Shown here: in pieces, positions 1 through 6,145 of the stretch
Position numbering within the stretch: the stretch's first letter is position 1
Layout: the number at the start of each line of letters is the position of its first letter
From: JAYRGC01 sp041908065
GTDB lineage: Bacteria > Pseudomonadota > Alphaproteobacteria > UBA9219
Reading direction: 5' to 3'
Assembly (NCBI GenBank): GCA_041908065.1
Contig: JAYRGC010000074.1
Location: 1-6,233 of the forward strand
DNA: 6,233 bases
Program-made: the position numbers and the translations under genes
Notes under the pieces: generated by a model
Seen by the model: the letters and a program-made list of their open reading frames with translations, nothing else
The model's database searches: none
Told to the model about the DNA's origin: nothing

Positions 1-140
1 ACAGCGATTTCACCAGCATGACGACGGAGGAACAAATCCTTTCCGCCGAACGCCGCGAGTTCATGCGTCTCGTCCACACGCCCGAAACCGTGGCGCGGAT
101 CGAACACATGCTGGAAACCGGAAAGCCGCTGCGGAATTAG
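1..140 (+). CDS. C-terminal fragment of a probable 3-hydroxyacyl-CoA dehydrogenase (5' end outside the window)
   Basis: An open frame enters from the left edge (first full codon at position 3) and stops at TAG 138-140, giving 45 residues. The tail includes EEQILSAERREFMRLV and ends ARIEHMLETGKPLRN. From memory, the closing GKPLRN after an amphipathic helix resembles the C-terminus of bifunctional enoyl-CoA hydratase / 3-hydroxyacyl-CoA dehydrogenase proteins of the FadN/COG1250 type, which act in fatty acid beta-oxidation. No catalytic domain lies in the window, so the function is tentative, although the reading frame itself is convincing. Codon use and GC content match the other genes here. 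The gene runs toward purM (convergent), with repeat copy 1 between the two. No clear intrinsic terminator follows the stop codon. Confidence 0.5.
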   Translation, partial: SDFTSMTTEEQILSAERREFMRLVHTPETVARIEHMLETGKPLRN

Positions 141-230
141 AACCCAAGCTAGCCCTCTTGCATAACTGCCGTCATCTATCCTGTTAAAATTCCCCGATTT
201 ACATCTTGGTTTTTTTGTGGGGCTGTGGGA
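141..230. other. Intergenic stretch left of repeat copy 1; no gene seen
   Basis: No start-to-stop frame here looks coding. Positions 157-175 match 2779-2797 (the same place relative to repeat copy 2) at 18 of 19 bases, so the repeat family probably includes this word. Between it and the repeat core, copy 1 has about 55 extra bases (176-230) that are more AT-rich than the surroundings and include a run of seven T (210-216). No stable hairpin directly precedes the T run, so I do not call it a terminator. Confidence 0.5.
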
Positions 231-417
231 CGGCGAAGTTACAGCCAAAGGCAGCGCGTCATTGCGAGCCGCCACCCTTTGGTTTGGACAGCGTTAAACG
301 CTGTCAGGCGGCGAAGCAATCCAGTGCCGTTGCGCTTGTGGCTCTGGATTGCTTCGCGGCCTGAAGAAGGCCGCTCGCAATGACGCGCTGCCTTTGGCCG
401 GACACTTCGCAATGTCC
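231..417. repeat. Palindromic repeat, copy 1: four-way cruciform fold
   Basis: A perfect 26-base inverted repeat (244-269 with 373-398) encloses three further hairpins. Arm 1 is 287-294 with 298-305, an 8-base stem with a 3-base loop. Arm 2 is 311-324 with 344-357, 14 bases perfect. Arm 3 is 358-362 with 368-372. The outer arms carry CATTGCGAGC and its complement; arm 2 carries GAAGCAATCCAG. The flanking word gcgaagt..(a)cagccaaaggc is present on the left, and a diverged copy lies in reverse complement on the right, running into a small hairpin 400-404 / 413-417. The element lies between the convergent ends of the upstream gene and purM. I see no open frame or transposase, so if it moves it needs help in trans. 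Bases 418-487, between the repeat and the purM stop codon, hold nothing beyond a weak 6-base inverted pair (438-443 / 470-475). Confidence 0.85.
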
Positions 418-487
418 TAATCTTGTCTGTAAATTAACTCGACGGATATTGTGATGGCGGCGGCGATGGGTCGAGCCGCGATTCCGT

Positions 488-1576
488 TCAACAAATCCAA
501 TCCCAGCCTTTTTCGCACGACACTCTGGGCGATGACCGGGCGGGGGCGAGAGAGCCGATGACGTAGGCTTTTTCTCCGCCGGACTCCAGAGTCTTGATTA
601 CCCTATCCGCGTCTTCCGGCGCGGCGATAATGGCCATGCCTATGCCGCAGTTGAATGTGCGGATCATCTCGTCTCCCGCCACGTCGCCGTGACGCGCCAG
701 CCATTTGAACATCGGCGGAACCGGCCAGCTTTCGGGAACGATGCGTGCGCCCAAGCCTTCGGGCAGCGCGCGCGGAAGGTTTTCCGTCAAGCCGCCGCCG
801 GTGATGTGCGCCAAGGCCTTGACGCCTCCGGCGGCGATGGCGGCCAGAACCGGCTTGACGTATATCCGCGTCGGGGCCATCAGGGCTTCGCCCATCGAAA
901 CGCTTTTGTCGAACGGGGCGGGAGCGGAGTATTCGCTTTCGGCGCGTTCCACGATTTTACGCACCAGCGAAAATCCGTTGCTGTGCAGGCCGTTCGAAGC
1001 CACGCCGATGATCGCGTCTCCGGCTTTGATGTTCTTTTGCGGCAACAGCGCGTCGCGTTCGGCCACGCCCACCGCGAATCCGGCCAGATCGTAATCTCCG
1101 GCGGCGTACATCCCGGGCATTTCCGCCGTTTCCCCGCCAACCAAGGCGCATCCGGCCTGAAGGCAACCATCGGCGATGCCAGCGATGACGCGGGAGGCGG
1201 TATCGACGTTCAGTTTGCCCGAGGCGAAATAATCTAGGAAAAACAGGGGCTCAGCCCCCTGCACGATCAGATCGTTGACGCACATGGCGACCAGATCCAC
1301 GCCCACTTTGTCGTGCAATCCGGTTTCTATCGCCACTTTTAGCTTGGTTCCCACGCCGTCGGTGGTGCTGACCAGAACCGGATCGCGTCTTCCGGTCGAC
1401 TTCATGTCGAACAACGCGCCGAATCCGCCCAAGCCGCCCATGACGCCGGCTCGCGAAGTAGAACGCGCCAACGGCTTGATCCGCTCGACCAAGGCGTTGC
1501 CGGCGTCTATGTCCACGCCCGCGCTGGCATACGTCCCGCAAAAAGCCTTATTGTCGTCGTTTATGGTAGCCTCCAT
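488..1576 (-). CDS. purM: Phosphoribosylformylglycinamidine cyclo-ligase (AIR synthetase)
   Basis: PurM catalyses the ATP-dependent ring closure of formylglycinamidine ribonucleotide to aminoimidazole ribonucleotide, the fifth step of de novo purine synthesis in the cytoplasm. The 362-residue product has the full family pattern in order: AGVDIDAGNALVERIKP (about 19-35), DGVGTK (73-78), MCVNDL (98-103), GGETAEMPGMY (147-157), NGLHSNGFSLVRK (195-207), HITGGGLTENLPR (257-269) and FNCGIGM (308-314). These cover the N-terminal AIRS domain with its nucleotide-binding glycine loops and the C-terminal AIRS_C domain. It is slightly longer than the usual 340-350 residues, mostly from about 15 extra N-terminal residues. 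The start ATG (complement of 1574-1576) has AAGG a few bases upstream. It is transcribed divergently from the DUF2066 gene. purN, which commonly follows purM, is absent: repeat copy 1 lies there instead. All key motifs are intact, so the gene should be functional. Confidence 0.97.
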   Translation of the reverse strand: MEATINDDNKAFCGTYASAGVDIDAGNALVERIKPLARSTSRAGVMGGLGGFGALFDMKSTGRRDPVLVSTTDGVGTKLKVAIETGLHDKVGVDLVAMCVNDLIVQGAEPLFFLDYFASGKLNVDTASRVIAGIADGCLQAGCALVGGETAEMPGMYAAGDYDLAGFAVGVAERDALLPQKNIKAGDAIIGVASNGLHSNGFSLVRKIVERAESEYSAPAPFDKSVSMGEALMAPTRIYVKPVLAAIAAGGVKALAHITGGGLTENLPRALPEGLGARIVPESWPVPPMFKWLARHGDVAGDEMIRTFNCGIGMAIIAAPEDADRVIKTLESGGEKAYVIGSLAPARSSPRVSCEKGWDWIC

Positions 1577-1618
1577 CGCCTTGACAGCCGTGTATAATGA
1601 CTAAAACAGGGGTTTGCA
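1577..1618. promoter_or_regulatory. Divergent promoter region for purM (-) and the DUF2066 gene (+)
   Basis: Only 42 bases separate the two start codons, so both promoters must lie here or extend into the coding ends. On the + strand a perfect TATAAT is at 1593-1598, about 20 bases before the ATG at 1619. A TTGACA at 1581-1586 is only 6 bases upstream of it, too close to serve as its -35. On the - strand the overlapping complement of 1592-1597 reads TTATAC, with TTGCAA (1614-1619) 16 bases upstream, which fits a purM promoter. For the + gene, AGGGG at 1608-1612 is a good ribosome binding site, 6 bases from the ATG. The -10 assignments are inferred from sequence alone. Confidence 0.5.
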
Positions 1619-2773
1619 ATGAAGAACGTGGTTAACGACTTCGCGTTGCGCGCGGCCTTGGCCATAGCTTTCGCCGTTGGGCTTTGCGGGGGATCTCCGC
1701 CCGCTCGCGCCGACAAGGCCGACGCCGCCGTCGCCGCCATCTACGACGTGCGGGACGTGGCGGTGAACGTGGACGCGGCCTCTGCCGGAGGAGCCCCCGC
1801 CCGCGACGCGGCGATAGCCAAGGCCCAGCGCGAGGCCTTCGTCCAGCTCTTGGGGCGGCTGGGCGCGGACGCCGCGATAGCGGAAAGGCACGACGACAAC
1901 GCCGTATCCGCGTTGGTCAAATCCTTCGACGTGCAGAAGGAAAACGCCTCTCCGGCGCGTTACATAGGCACTTTCGCCGTGCGCTTTCGCCCCGCTTCGG
2001 TTCGCAAAATTCTATCCGACACCGGCGCGTCGTACGACGAATCCCGCGCCAATCCAATATTGGTGCTTCCGGTTTCCGTCGACGCCAAAGGCCGTCCGAT
2101 ATTGTGGGAGGAGCGCACGCTCTGGCGCGACGCTTGGGAGGCCGAGGCTAAACGCTACGGCGCGGTTCCATTGATGCTGCCGTCAGGGGACATAGAAGAC
2201 GCTTCGGTCATCAGCGCGGCTGAGGCCGTGGGCGGTAGCCAACAACAGCTTCAGGAAATCGCCGATCGTTACCAAGCCTCCGGCGTCATGGTGGCGGTTT
2301 TAAACGCCGATCTGGCGCATCCGGAAAAGAAGCAGGAAATGGCGGTAGAGCTTAGGCGTTCCGATATAAACGGCAAGGAGTGGCCGATAACCAAACTGGC
2401 GTTGCCGGCGACCGAGGGGGACAAGGCGATGGCGGCGGCTTTGTCCGACGCCGTCCGCATGGCGCGAGGCGAAGTCGAGGGAGAATGGAGAAAAGCCGGC
2501 GCGTCGCCTCGCGCCGCCGCCGCGCACGTCAAGGCGGTGGTGGACGTCGAGACACCGTCCGAGTGGGCGGATCTGCGCGAACGCTTGTCGAGCATGGACG
2601 GCGTAAGCCGCCTCAACGTTTTAGCCCTGCGGCGCGGCGCGGCCAACATAGAGCTGGAATTTCGCGGCGGGCTGGAACAGCTGCGCGAGGCCATCACCGA
2701 GGAGGGGTTGGAAATGCAAATTTCCCGTTCCACCGGCGGCTGGGTAATAACGGGCGGACGGGAAAGAAGGTAA
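1619..2773 (+). CDS. Secreted DUF2066 domain protein of unknown function
   Basis: The 384-residue product begins with a Sec-type signal peptide: a short charged start, a hydrophobic core at about residues 9-23 and a likely AxA-type cleavage after PARA (residue 31). The mature protein should therefore be periplasmic. The start of the mature part (YDVRDVAVNVDA, then an alanine-rich helix ending AFVQLLGRLG), the strand ILVLPV followed by LWRDAWEA in the middle, and the C-terminal part with SEWADLRERLSSMDGV and IELEFRGGLEQLREAI are characteristic of the DUF2066 family, whose biochemical role is not established. Length fits the family. The start is supported by AGGGG 6 bases upstream. In alphaproteobacteria this gene is often divergent to purM, as here. 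The downstream partners I would expect (an AI-2E/PerM-type permease and the DnaA-related hda) are missing; repeat copy 2 and then prmA follow instead. Confidence 0.85.
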   Translation: MKNVVNDFALRAALAIAFAVGLCGGSPPARADKADAAVAAIYDVRDVAVNVDAASAGGAPARDAAIAKAQREAFVQLLGRLGADAAIAERHDDNAVSALVKSFDVQKENASPARYIGTFAVRFRPASVRKILSDTGASYDESRANPILVLPVSVDAKGRPILWEERTLWRDAWEAEAKRYGAVPLMLPSGDIEDASVISAAEAVGGSQQQLQEIADRYQASGVMVAVLNADLAHPEKKQEMAVELRRSDINGKEWPITKLALPATEGDKAMAAALSDAVRMARGEVEGEWRKAGASPRAAAAHVKAVVDVETPSEWADLRERLSSMDGVSRLNVLALRRGAANIELEFRGGLEQLREAITEEGLEMQISRSTGGWVITGGRERR

Positions 2774-2778
2774 GACCC

Positions 2779-2927
2779 CTTGCATAACAGCCGTCATTGG
2801 CGAAGTCACAGCCAAAGGCTGTCATTGCGAGCGTCGCTCTTGCGACGCGAAGCAATCCAGAGCAGTTGCGCCTGTGGCACTGGATTGCTTCGCCGCCAAG
2901 GGGCGGCTCGCAATGACGGCGCTTTTT
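2779..2927. repeat. Palindromic repeat, copy 2: four-way cruciform fold
   Basis: The copy begins with a 19-base word (2779-2797) shared with the region left of copy 1, then cgaagtcacagccaaaggc. It contains a 6-base hairpin with AAA loop (2808-2813 / 2817-2822), an outer stem 2821-2832 with 2906-2917 (CATTGCGAGC type), arm 1 at about 2832-2847 (GTCGC / GCGAC, TCTT loop), arm 2 at 2847-2860 with 2880-2893 (14 bases perfect, GAAGCAATCCAG type), and arm 3 at 2892-2897 with 2902-2907 (AAGG loop). The overall plan equals copy 1 although arms 1 and 3 differ in sequence, which suggests that the folded shape is kept. The right end runs into five T (2923-2927), so on the + strand it could also act as a terminator for the DUF2066 gene. 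It fills most of the 204-base gap before prmA. Confidence 0.85.
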
Positions 2928-2963
2928 CCCACCAGTTTTGCGTAAAAGCCTTATTGCAGGGGG

Positions 2964-2969
2964 CATAAT
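2964..2969 (+). promoter_or_regulatory. prmA: Possible -10 element for the prmA cluster
   Basis: CATAAT lies 8 bases before the prmA ATG. A start about 7 bases after it would give an almost leaderless transcript. The -35 candidates are poor: TTGCGT at 2938-2943 leaves a 20-base spacer. AGGGG at 2958-2962 is 15 bases from the ATG, too far for a normal ribosome binding site. The call is weak; transcription could instead come from upstream. Confidence 0.25.
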
Positions 2970-2977
2970 AGACGACC

Positions 2978-3874
2978 ATGCCGAGAAACGGACAGAACAA
3001 TCTTTGGAAGGCGACCGTAGCTTGCCCGCCCGATCTGGCGGAGGCGTTCGCCGACGCTTTGGAAGACGGGGCGTTGGCTATCACCGCGTTATCTCCTCCG
3101 CGCAAGAAAACCGCGACCGTGGAGGCCATTTACGCCGATCCGCCCGACGCCGGAAATATAACTTCGCGTCTGGCCGTAGCAGCCCTGCTGCGCGGAGCCG
3201 CGGTTCCCGAGGTTGAAATCTCCGAAACCGGAAATCTCGATTGGCTGAAAAAAGTGGCCGCCGATTTTCCGCCGCTTCGCGCCGGACGATGGACGATCCA
3301 CGGCGCAGCCCATCGCCGCTCCGTCTTCAACCGCCGCCTCGCTTTGCAGATAGATTCCGGCGCGGCGTTCGGGACGGGTGAGCATCCGACGACTTCCGGC
3401 TGTTTGCGCCTGATGGACGCGGCCTTGAAGAGATCCCGTCCGGCGCGGCTGTTGGACGTCGGATGCGGATCTGGGGTGCTGGCGATGGCGTGCGCCCGCG
3501 CCGTCCGCGCCAAGGCCGTAGCCGTCGAGCTGGATCCCGACGCCGCGAACATCGCCCGCGCCAACGCCCGCGCTAACGGGCTGTCGTCTTGCGTGAACGT
3601 CGTCAACGGACGCGGATGCTCCGCGCCTGCCGTGCGGCGGTCGGCTCCTTACGATCTGATCGTCTCCAACATCTTCGCCCGCCCCTTGCGCGAAATGGCC
3701 AAGGACATGCGAAAGTTGGCGCGAGGCGGCGGATTGGTCATCCTGTCCGGCATTCTCAACCATCAGGCGGCGGCGGTCGTGGCGGCCTACAAGATGAACG
3801 GCTTCGCGCTGGAGCGCAGAATCGTCAACGGCGAATGGTCTGCGCTTGCGCTTCGCCGCCGCGTTGTCGCATGA
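2978..3874 (+). CDS. prmA: Ribosomal protein L11 methyltransferase
   Basis: PrmA uses S-adenosylmethionine to methylate amino groups of ribosomal protein L11 in the cytoplasm. The 298-residue product has the N-terminal substrate-recognition domain (about 1-95, ending in the WLKK...FPPLRAGRWTIHG segment at 89-109) and a C-terminal class I methyltransferase domain. Visible motifs are FGTGEHPTT (131-139), motif I LLDVGCGSG (158-166), the acidic end of strand 2 (AVELDPDAANIARANA, about 182-197) and the PrmA version of the catalytic loop, NIFARPL (231-237; usually NILAGPL-like). Length is normal. ATG 2978 is the only good start: an in-frame TAG lies 9 bases upstream and no other start codon follows within the conserved N-terminus. 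No strong ribosome binding site is visible. The stop (TGA 3872-3874) is 7 bases before the preferred ATG of the aminopeptidase gene, so the two are probably co-transcribed and translationally coupled. Confidence 0.95.
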   Translation: MPRNGQNNLWKATVACPPDLAEAFADALEDGALAITALSPPRKKTATVEAIYADPPDAGNITSRLAVAALLRGAAVPEVEISETGNLDWLKKVAADFPPLRAGRWTIHGAAHRRSVFNRRLALQIDSGAAFGTGEHPTTSGCLRLMDAALKRSRPARLLDVGCGSGVLAMACARAVRAKAVAVELDPDAANIARANARANGLSSCVNVVNGRGCSAPAVRRSAPYDLIVSNIFARPLREMAKDMRKLARGGGLVILSGILNHQAAAVVAAYKMNGFALERRIVNGEWSALALRRRVVA

Positions 3875-3881
3875 TGCGCGG

Positions 3882-5687
3882 ATGAAAGACCTCCACGAAG
3901 AAAGGCTCGCCCTCTTACGCTCCGCCCTGCGGGCGAAAGGCTTGGCCGCGTATCTGGTTCCGATGGCCGACGAATACGGCAGCGAGTACGTTCCGGCCTC
4001 CGACCGCCGAGTCGAGTTTCTGTCCGGCTTCACCGGATCTTCGGGCAATATCGTCGTGACGGCGGACAAGGCCGCTTTTTTCACCGACAGCCGCTATACC
4101 CTGCAAGCCGAACGGCAACTGCGGGCGGATTTGTTCTTTGTGTTCGACACCGCCGCCCTGTCGGAAACCGATTGGCTGCGCGCCAACTTAAAACGCGGCG
4201 ACCGCATCGGATACGATCCCAAGCTGCATTCGGCGCGGGGGGTCTTGCGGCTGCGGGAGGCGTTGGCCGAAACGGGGGCGGAGGCGGTTCCCTCGGAGGG
4301 GGGGAATCCGATCGACGGCATATGGACAGATCGCCCCGCGCCGCCGCTTTCCAAGGCTTTCGCGCACGATATCCGTTGGGCGGGGAAAGACTCATCGGAA
4401 AAGCGGCGAGAGATAACGGCGCAAATGGACAAAGAACGTCTGGACGCGGCTATAGTTTCAGATCCGGCCTCGGTCGCTTGGCTTTTGAACGTGCGCGGCG
4501 GAGACCTGCCGCATACCCCCCTGCCGCTGAGCCGCGCCATACTGCGCCGCGACGGTTCGGTCGCGTGGTTCATCGACGCGCGCAAACTTGAAGGCGGCGA
4601 CGTAGCCTTGGATTCCGCCGTGACCCCTTTGCCGCCCGAAGCGTTCTCCGCCGAACTGCGAAAGCTGGGCGAAGCGAAGGCGCGAGTGCGGGTGGATATG
4701 TCCGAGATTTCCGCCGCCGCGTTGTCGGCTTTGGAGCAAGCCGGAGCGATGGTCGACAATGGACTCGACGTGTGTTCCTTGCCCAAGGCGCGCAAAAACG
4801 CGGTCGAGCTGGCGGGGATGCGTGCGGCGCACGTCCGCGACGGCGCGGCCTTGACGCGGTGCTTGGCGTGGATAGACGCCGAAACCTCGAACGGCAAGTC
4901 TGCCATTACCGAAACGGACGTGGCAAAGCGGCTGGAGGAATTCCGCGCCGCCAATCCCGAATATCGCGGGGCTAGTTTCGACACTATCGCCGGATCCGGT
5001 CCCAACGGGGCTATAGTTCATTATCGCGCCACGCCGCAAACCGACGCGCAGCTGCTTCGGGGATCGCTGTTCTTGTTGGACAGCGGCGGCCAATATCCCG
5101 ACGGAACAACAGACGTGACGCGCACCGTGTCCATCGGCGCGCCCGCGCTGGAGATGCGCGAAAATTTCACCCGCGTCCTGAAAGGCCATATCGCGCTGGC
5201 GTCGGTCAAGTTTCCCGAAGGCGCGAGCGGGGCCGATTTGGATGCTTTGGCGCGGCGGCCTTTGTGGGAAGCGGGATTGGATTACGGCCACGGAACCGGA
5301 CACGGCGTGGGATGCTATTCCGGAGTCCACGAAGGCCCGCAGGCCATCTCGCGCCGCAGCGACGCGCCGTTGCAGACAGGCATGGTACTTTCCAACGAGC
5401 CCGGGTTTTACAAATCGGGCGGCTACGGCATCCGCATAGAAAACCTTCAGGAAGTGGTGGATATGCCCGATCTGGCCGCCGCCATGGGCAGGAAGTTTTT
5501 GGGTTTTTCGCCGCTAACCATGGTTCCTATCGACAAACGGCTGGTGGAGCCGAAATTGCTGGACGACGCGGAAATTCGTTGGCTGGACGCCTACCACGCC
5601 AAGGTCAAAGCCGCGTTGTCGCCGTTGCTGTCGGACGATCCCTCGGTCGCGCGTTGGTTGGAAAACGCCACGGCGGCCTTGAAGTGA
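3882..5687 (+). CDS. Aminopeptidase P family protein (M24B metallopeptidase, Xaa-Pro aminopeptidase)
   Basis: The enzyme should release the N-terminal residue from peptides with proline in second position, using two metal ions. From ATG 3882 the product has 601 residues, close to the long three-domain aminopeptidases P (human cytosolic XPNPEP1 is 623). Domains: creatinase-like N domain (about 5-140, with EFLSGFTGSSG and FFTDSRYTLQA), a second creatinase-like domain (about 145-305), the M24 pita-bread catalytic domain (about 310-530) and a C-terminal extension (about 535-601). All five expected metal ligands are visible: D400 (LLDSGG), D411 (TTDVTR), H474 (TGHGVG), E506 (SNEPGFY) and E520 (RIENL). 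The accessory histidines H380 (IVHY) and H483 (GVHEGP) are present too. There is no signal peptide, so it is cytoplasmic. A longer TTG-initiated frame from 3846 would overlap prmA by 29 bases; ATG 3882 is preferred because homologues start near KDLHEERLALLR. folB follows 13 bases after the stop. Confidence 0.93.
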   Translation: MKDLHEERLALLRSALRAKGLAAYLVPMADEYGSEYVPASDRRVEFLSGFTGSSGNIVVTADKAAFFTDSRYTLQAERQLRADLFFVFDTAALSETDWLRANLKRGDRIGYDPKLHSARGVLRLREALAETGAEAVPSEGGNPIDGIWTDRPAPPLSKAFAHDIRWAGKDSSEKRREITAQMDKERLDAAIVSDPASVAWLLNVRGGDLPHTPLPLSRAILRRDGSVAWFIDARKLEGGDVALDSAVTPLPPEAFSAELRKLGEAKARVRVDMSEISAAALSALEQAGAMVDNGLDVCSLPKARKNAVELAGMRAAHVRDGAALTRCLAWIDAETSNGKSAITETDVAKRLEEFRAANPEYRGASFDTIAGSGPNGAIVHYRATPQTDAQLLRGSLFLLDSGGQYPDGTTDVTRTVSIGAPALEMRENFTRVLKGHIALASVKFPEGASGADLDALARRPLWEAGLDYGHGTGHGVGCYSGVHEGPQAISRRSDAPLQTGMVLSNEPGFYKSGGYGIRIENLQEVVDMPDLAAAMGRKFLGFSPLTMVPIDKRLVEPKLLDDAEIRWLDAYHAKVKAALSPLLSDDPSVARWLENATAALK

Positions 5688-5700
5688 AAGGCGGCGGGCG

Positions 5701-6069
5701 ATGGACAAACGCGAAGGAAATATCTGGACGATCGGCGTGGAGCGGTTGCGGATCGAAGCCGTCATAGGCGTATACCCGCAAGAACGGCTGTCGCCGCAGC
5801 CGCTGGAAATAGACATGGCGGTCGAGGTTTCGATAGAGGGAGGCCTTGCCGACGACATCAGGAAAACCGTCAATTATTCGGGGTTCGCGGCGATAGCCTC
5901 GGCTTGCGCCGGACGCTCGCCCGAGCTGATAGAGACGCTGTGCGAGGACATCGTCGACGCTCTTTTGGGGCACGATCCGAAAATCGCGGCAGCGGAAGCG
6001 GTAATAAGAAAACCCCGCGCCGTCGCTGATGCCGCCTGCGCCTTCGCGCGTTTGAAAAAACGCCGCTAA
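5701..6069 (+). CDS. folB: Dihydroneopterin aldolase
   Basis: FolB cleaves 7,8-dihydroneopterin to 6-hydroxymethyl-7,8-dihydropterin and glycolaldehyde in folate synthesis, normally as a cytoplasmic octamer. The 122-residue product matches the family length. It shows GVYPQER (23-29) with the pterin-contacting glutamate E28, DDIRKTVNYSGF (51-62) with Y59, ELIETLCEDI (75-84) with E78, and RKPRAVADA (103-111) with the catalytic lysine K104. These correspond to Glu22, Tyr54, Glu74 and Lys100 of the Staphylococcus aureus enzyme by my alignment from memory. AAGG at 5688-5691 is a ribosome binding site 9 bases before the ATG. It is the last gene of the prmA - aminopeptidase P - folB cluster and is followed at once by an intrinsic terminator. 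No other folate gene is in the window, so its position looks like simple co-transcription. The alternative, an FolX-type epimerase, is less likely given the full aldolase residue set. Confidence 0.92.
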   Translation: MDKREGNIWTIGVERLRIEAVIGVYPQERLSPQPLEIDMAVEVSIEGGLADDIRKTVNYSGFAAIASACAGRSPELIETLCEDIVDALLGHDPKIAAAEAVIRKPRAVADAACAFARLKKRR

Positions 6070-6072
6070 TCC

Positions 6073-6104
6073 GCCGCTTCCTTGGGAGGAAGCGGCTCTT
6101 TCTG
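6073..6104 (+). terminator. Rho-independent terminator after folB
   Basis: A perfect 10-base GC-rich stem (6073-6082 with 6087-6096), TGGG loop, followed by tctttctg (T-rich). It begins 3 bases after the folB stop codon and should end the prmA - aminopeptidase P - folB transcript. Confidence 0.8.
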
Positions 6105-6145
6105 AAAACGAGGGGGTAATTTTGTAGCCAATAGCAGCAGCAAGC

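Noticed and set aside
200..222. T run at 210-216 as an intrinsic terminator for the upstream gene
   Set aside because: No stable GC-rich hairpin lies directly before it on either strand.
244..398. Cloverleaf-like fold read as a tRNA or CRISPR unit
   Set aside because: There is no acceptor end, anticodon arm or T-loop consensus, the element is far longer than a tRNA, and the copies are kilobases apart with no spacer array.
1679..1690. Possible lipoprotein cysteine (C23) in the DUF2066 signal peptide
   Set aside because: The residue before the cysteine is leucine, not G/A/S, so the lipobox fails; an AxA-type site at residue 31 fits better.
2694..3129. Small open frames running across repeat copy 2
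   Set aside because: They read through the palindromic repeat and have no independent ribosome binding site or family similarity.
3089..5330. Long open frames on the - strand opposite prmA and the aminopeptidase gene (for example 3089-4084, 4094-5005, 4458-5330)
   Set aside because: They are shadows of GC-rich genes on the + strand; their translations show no family motifs and are rich in arginine, alanine and serine.
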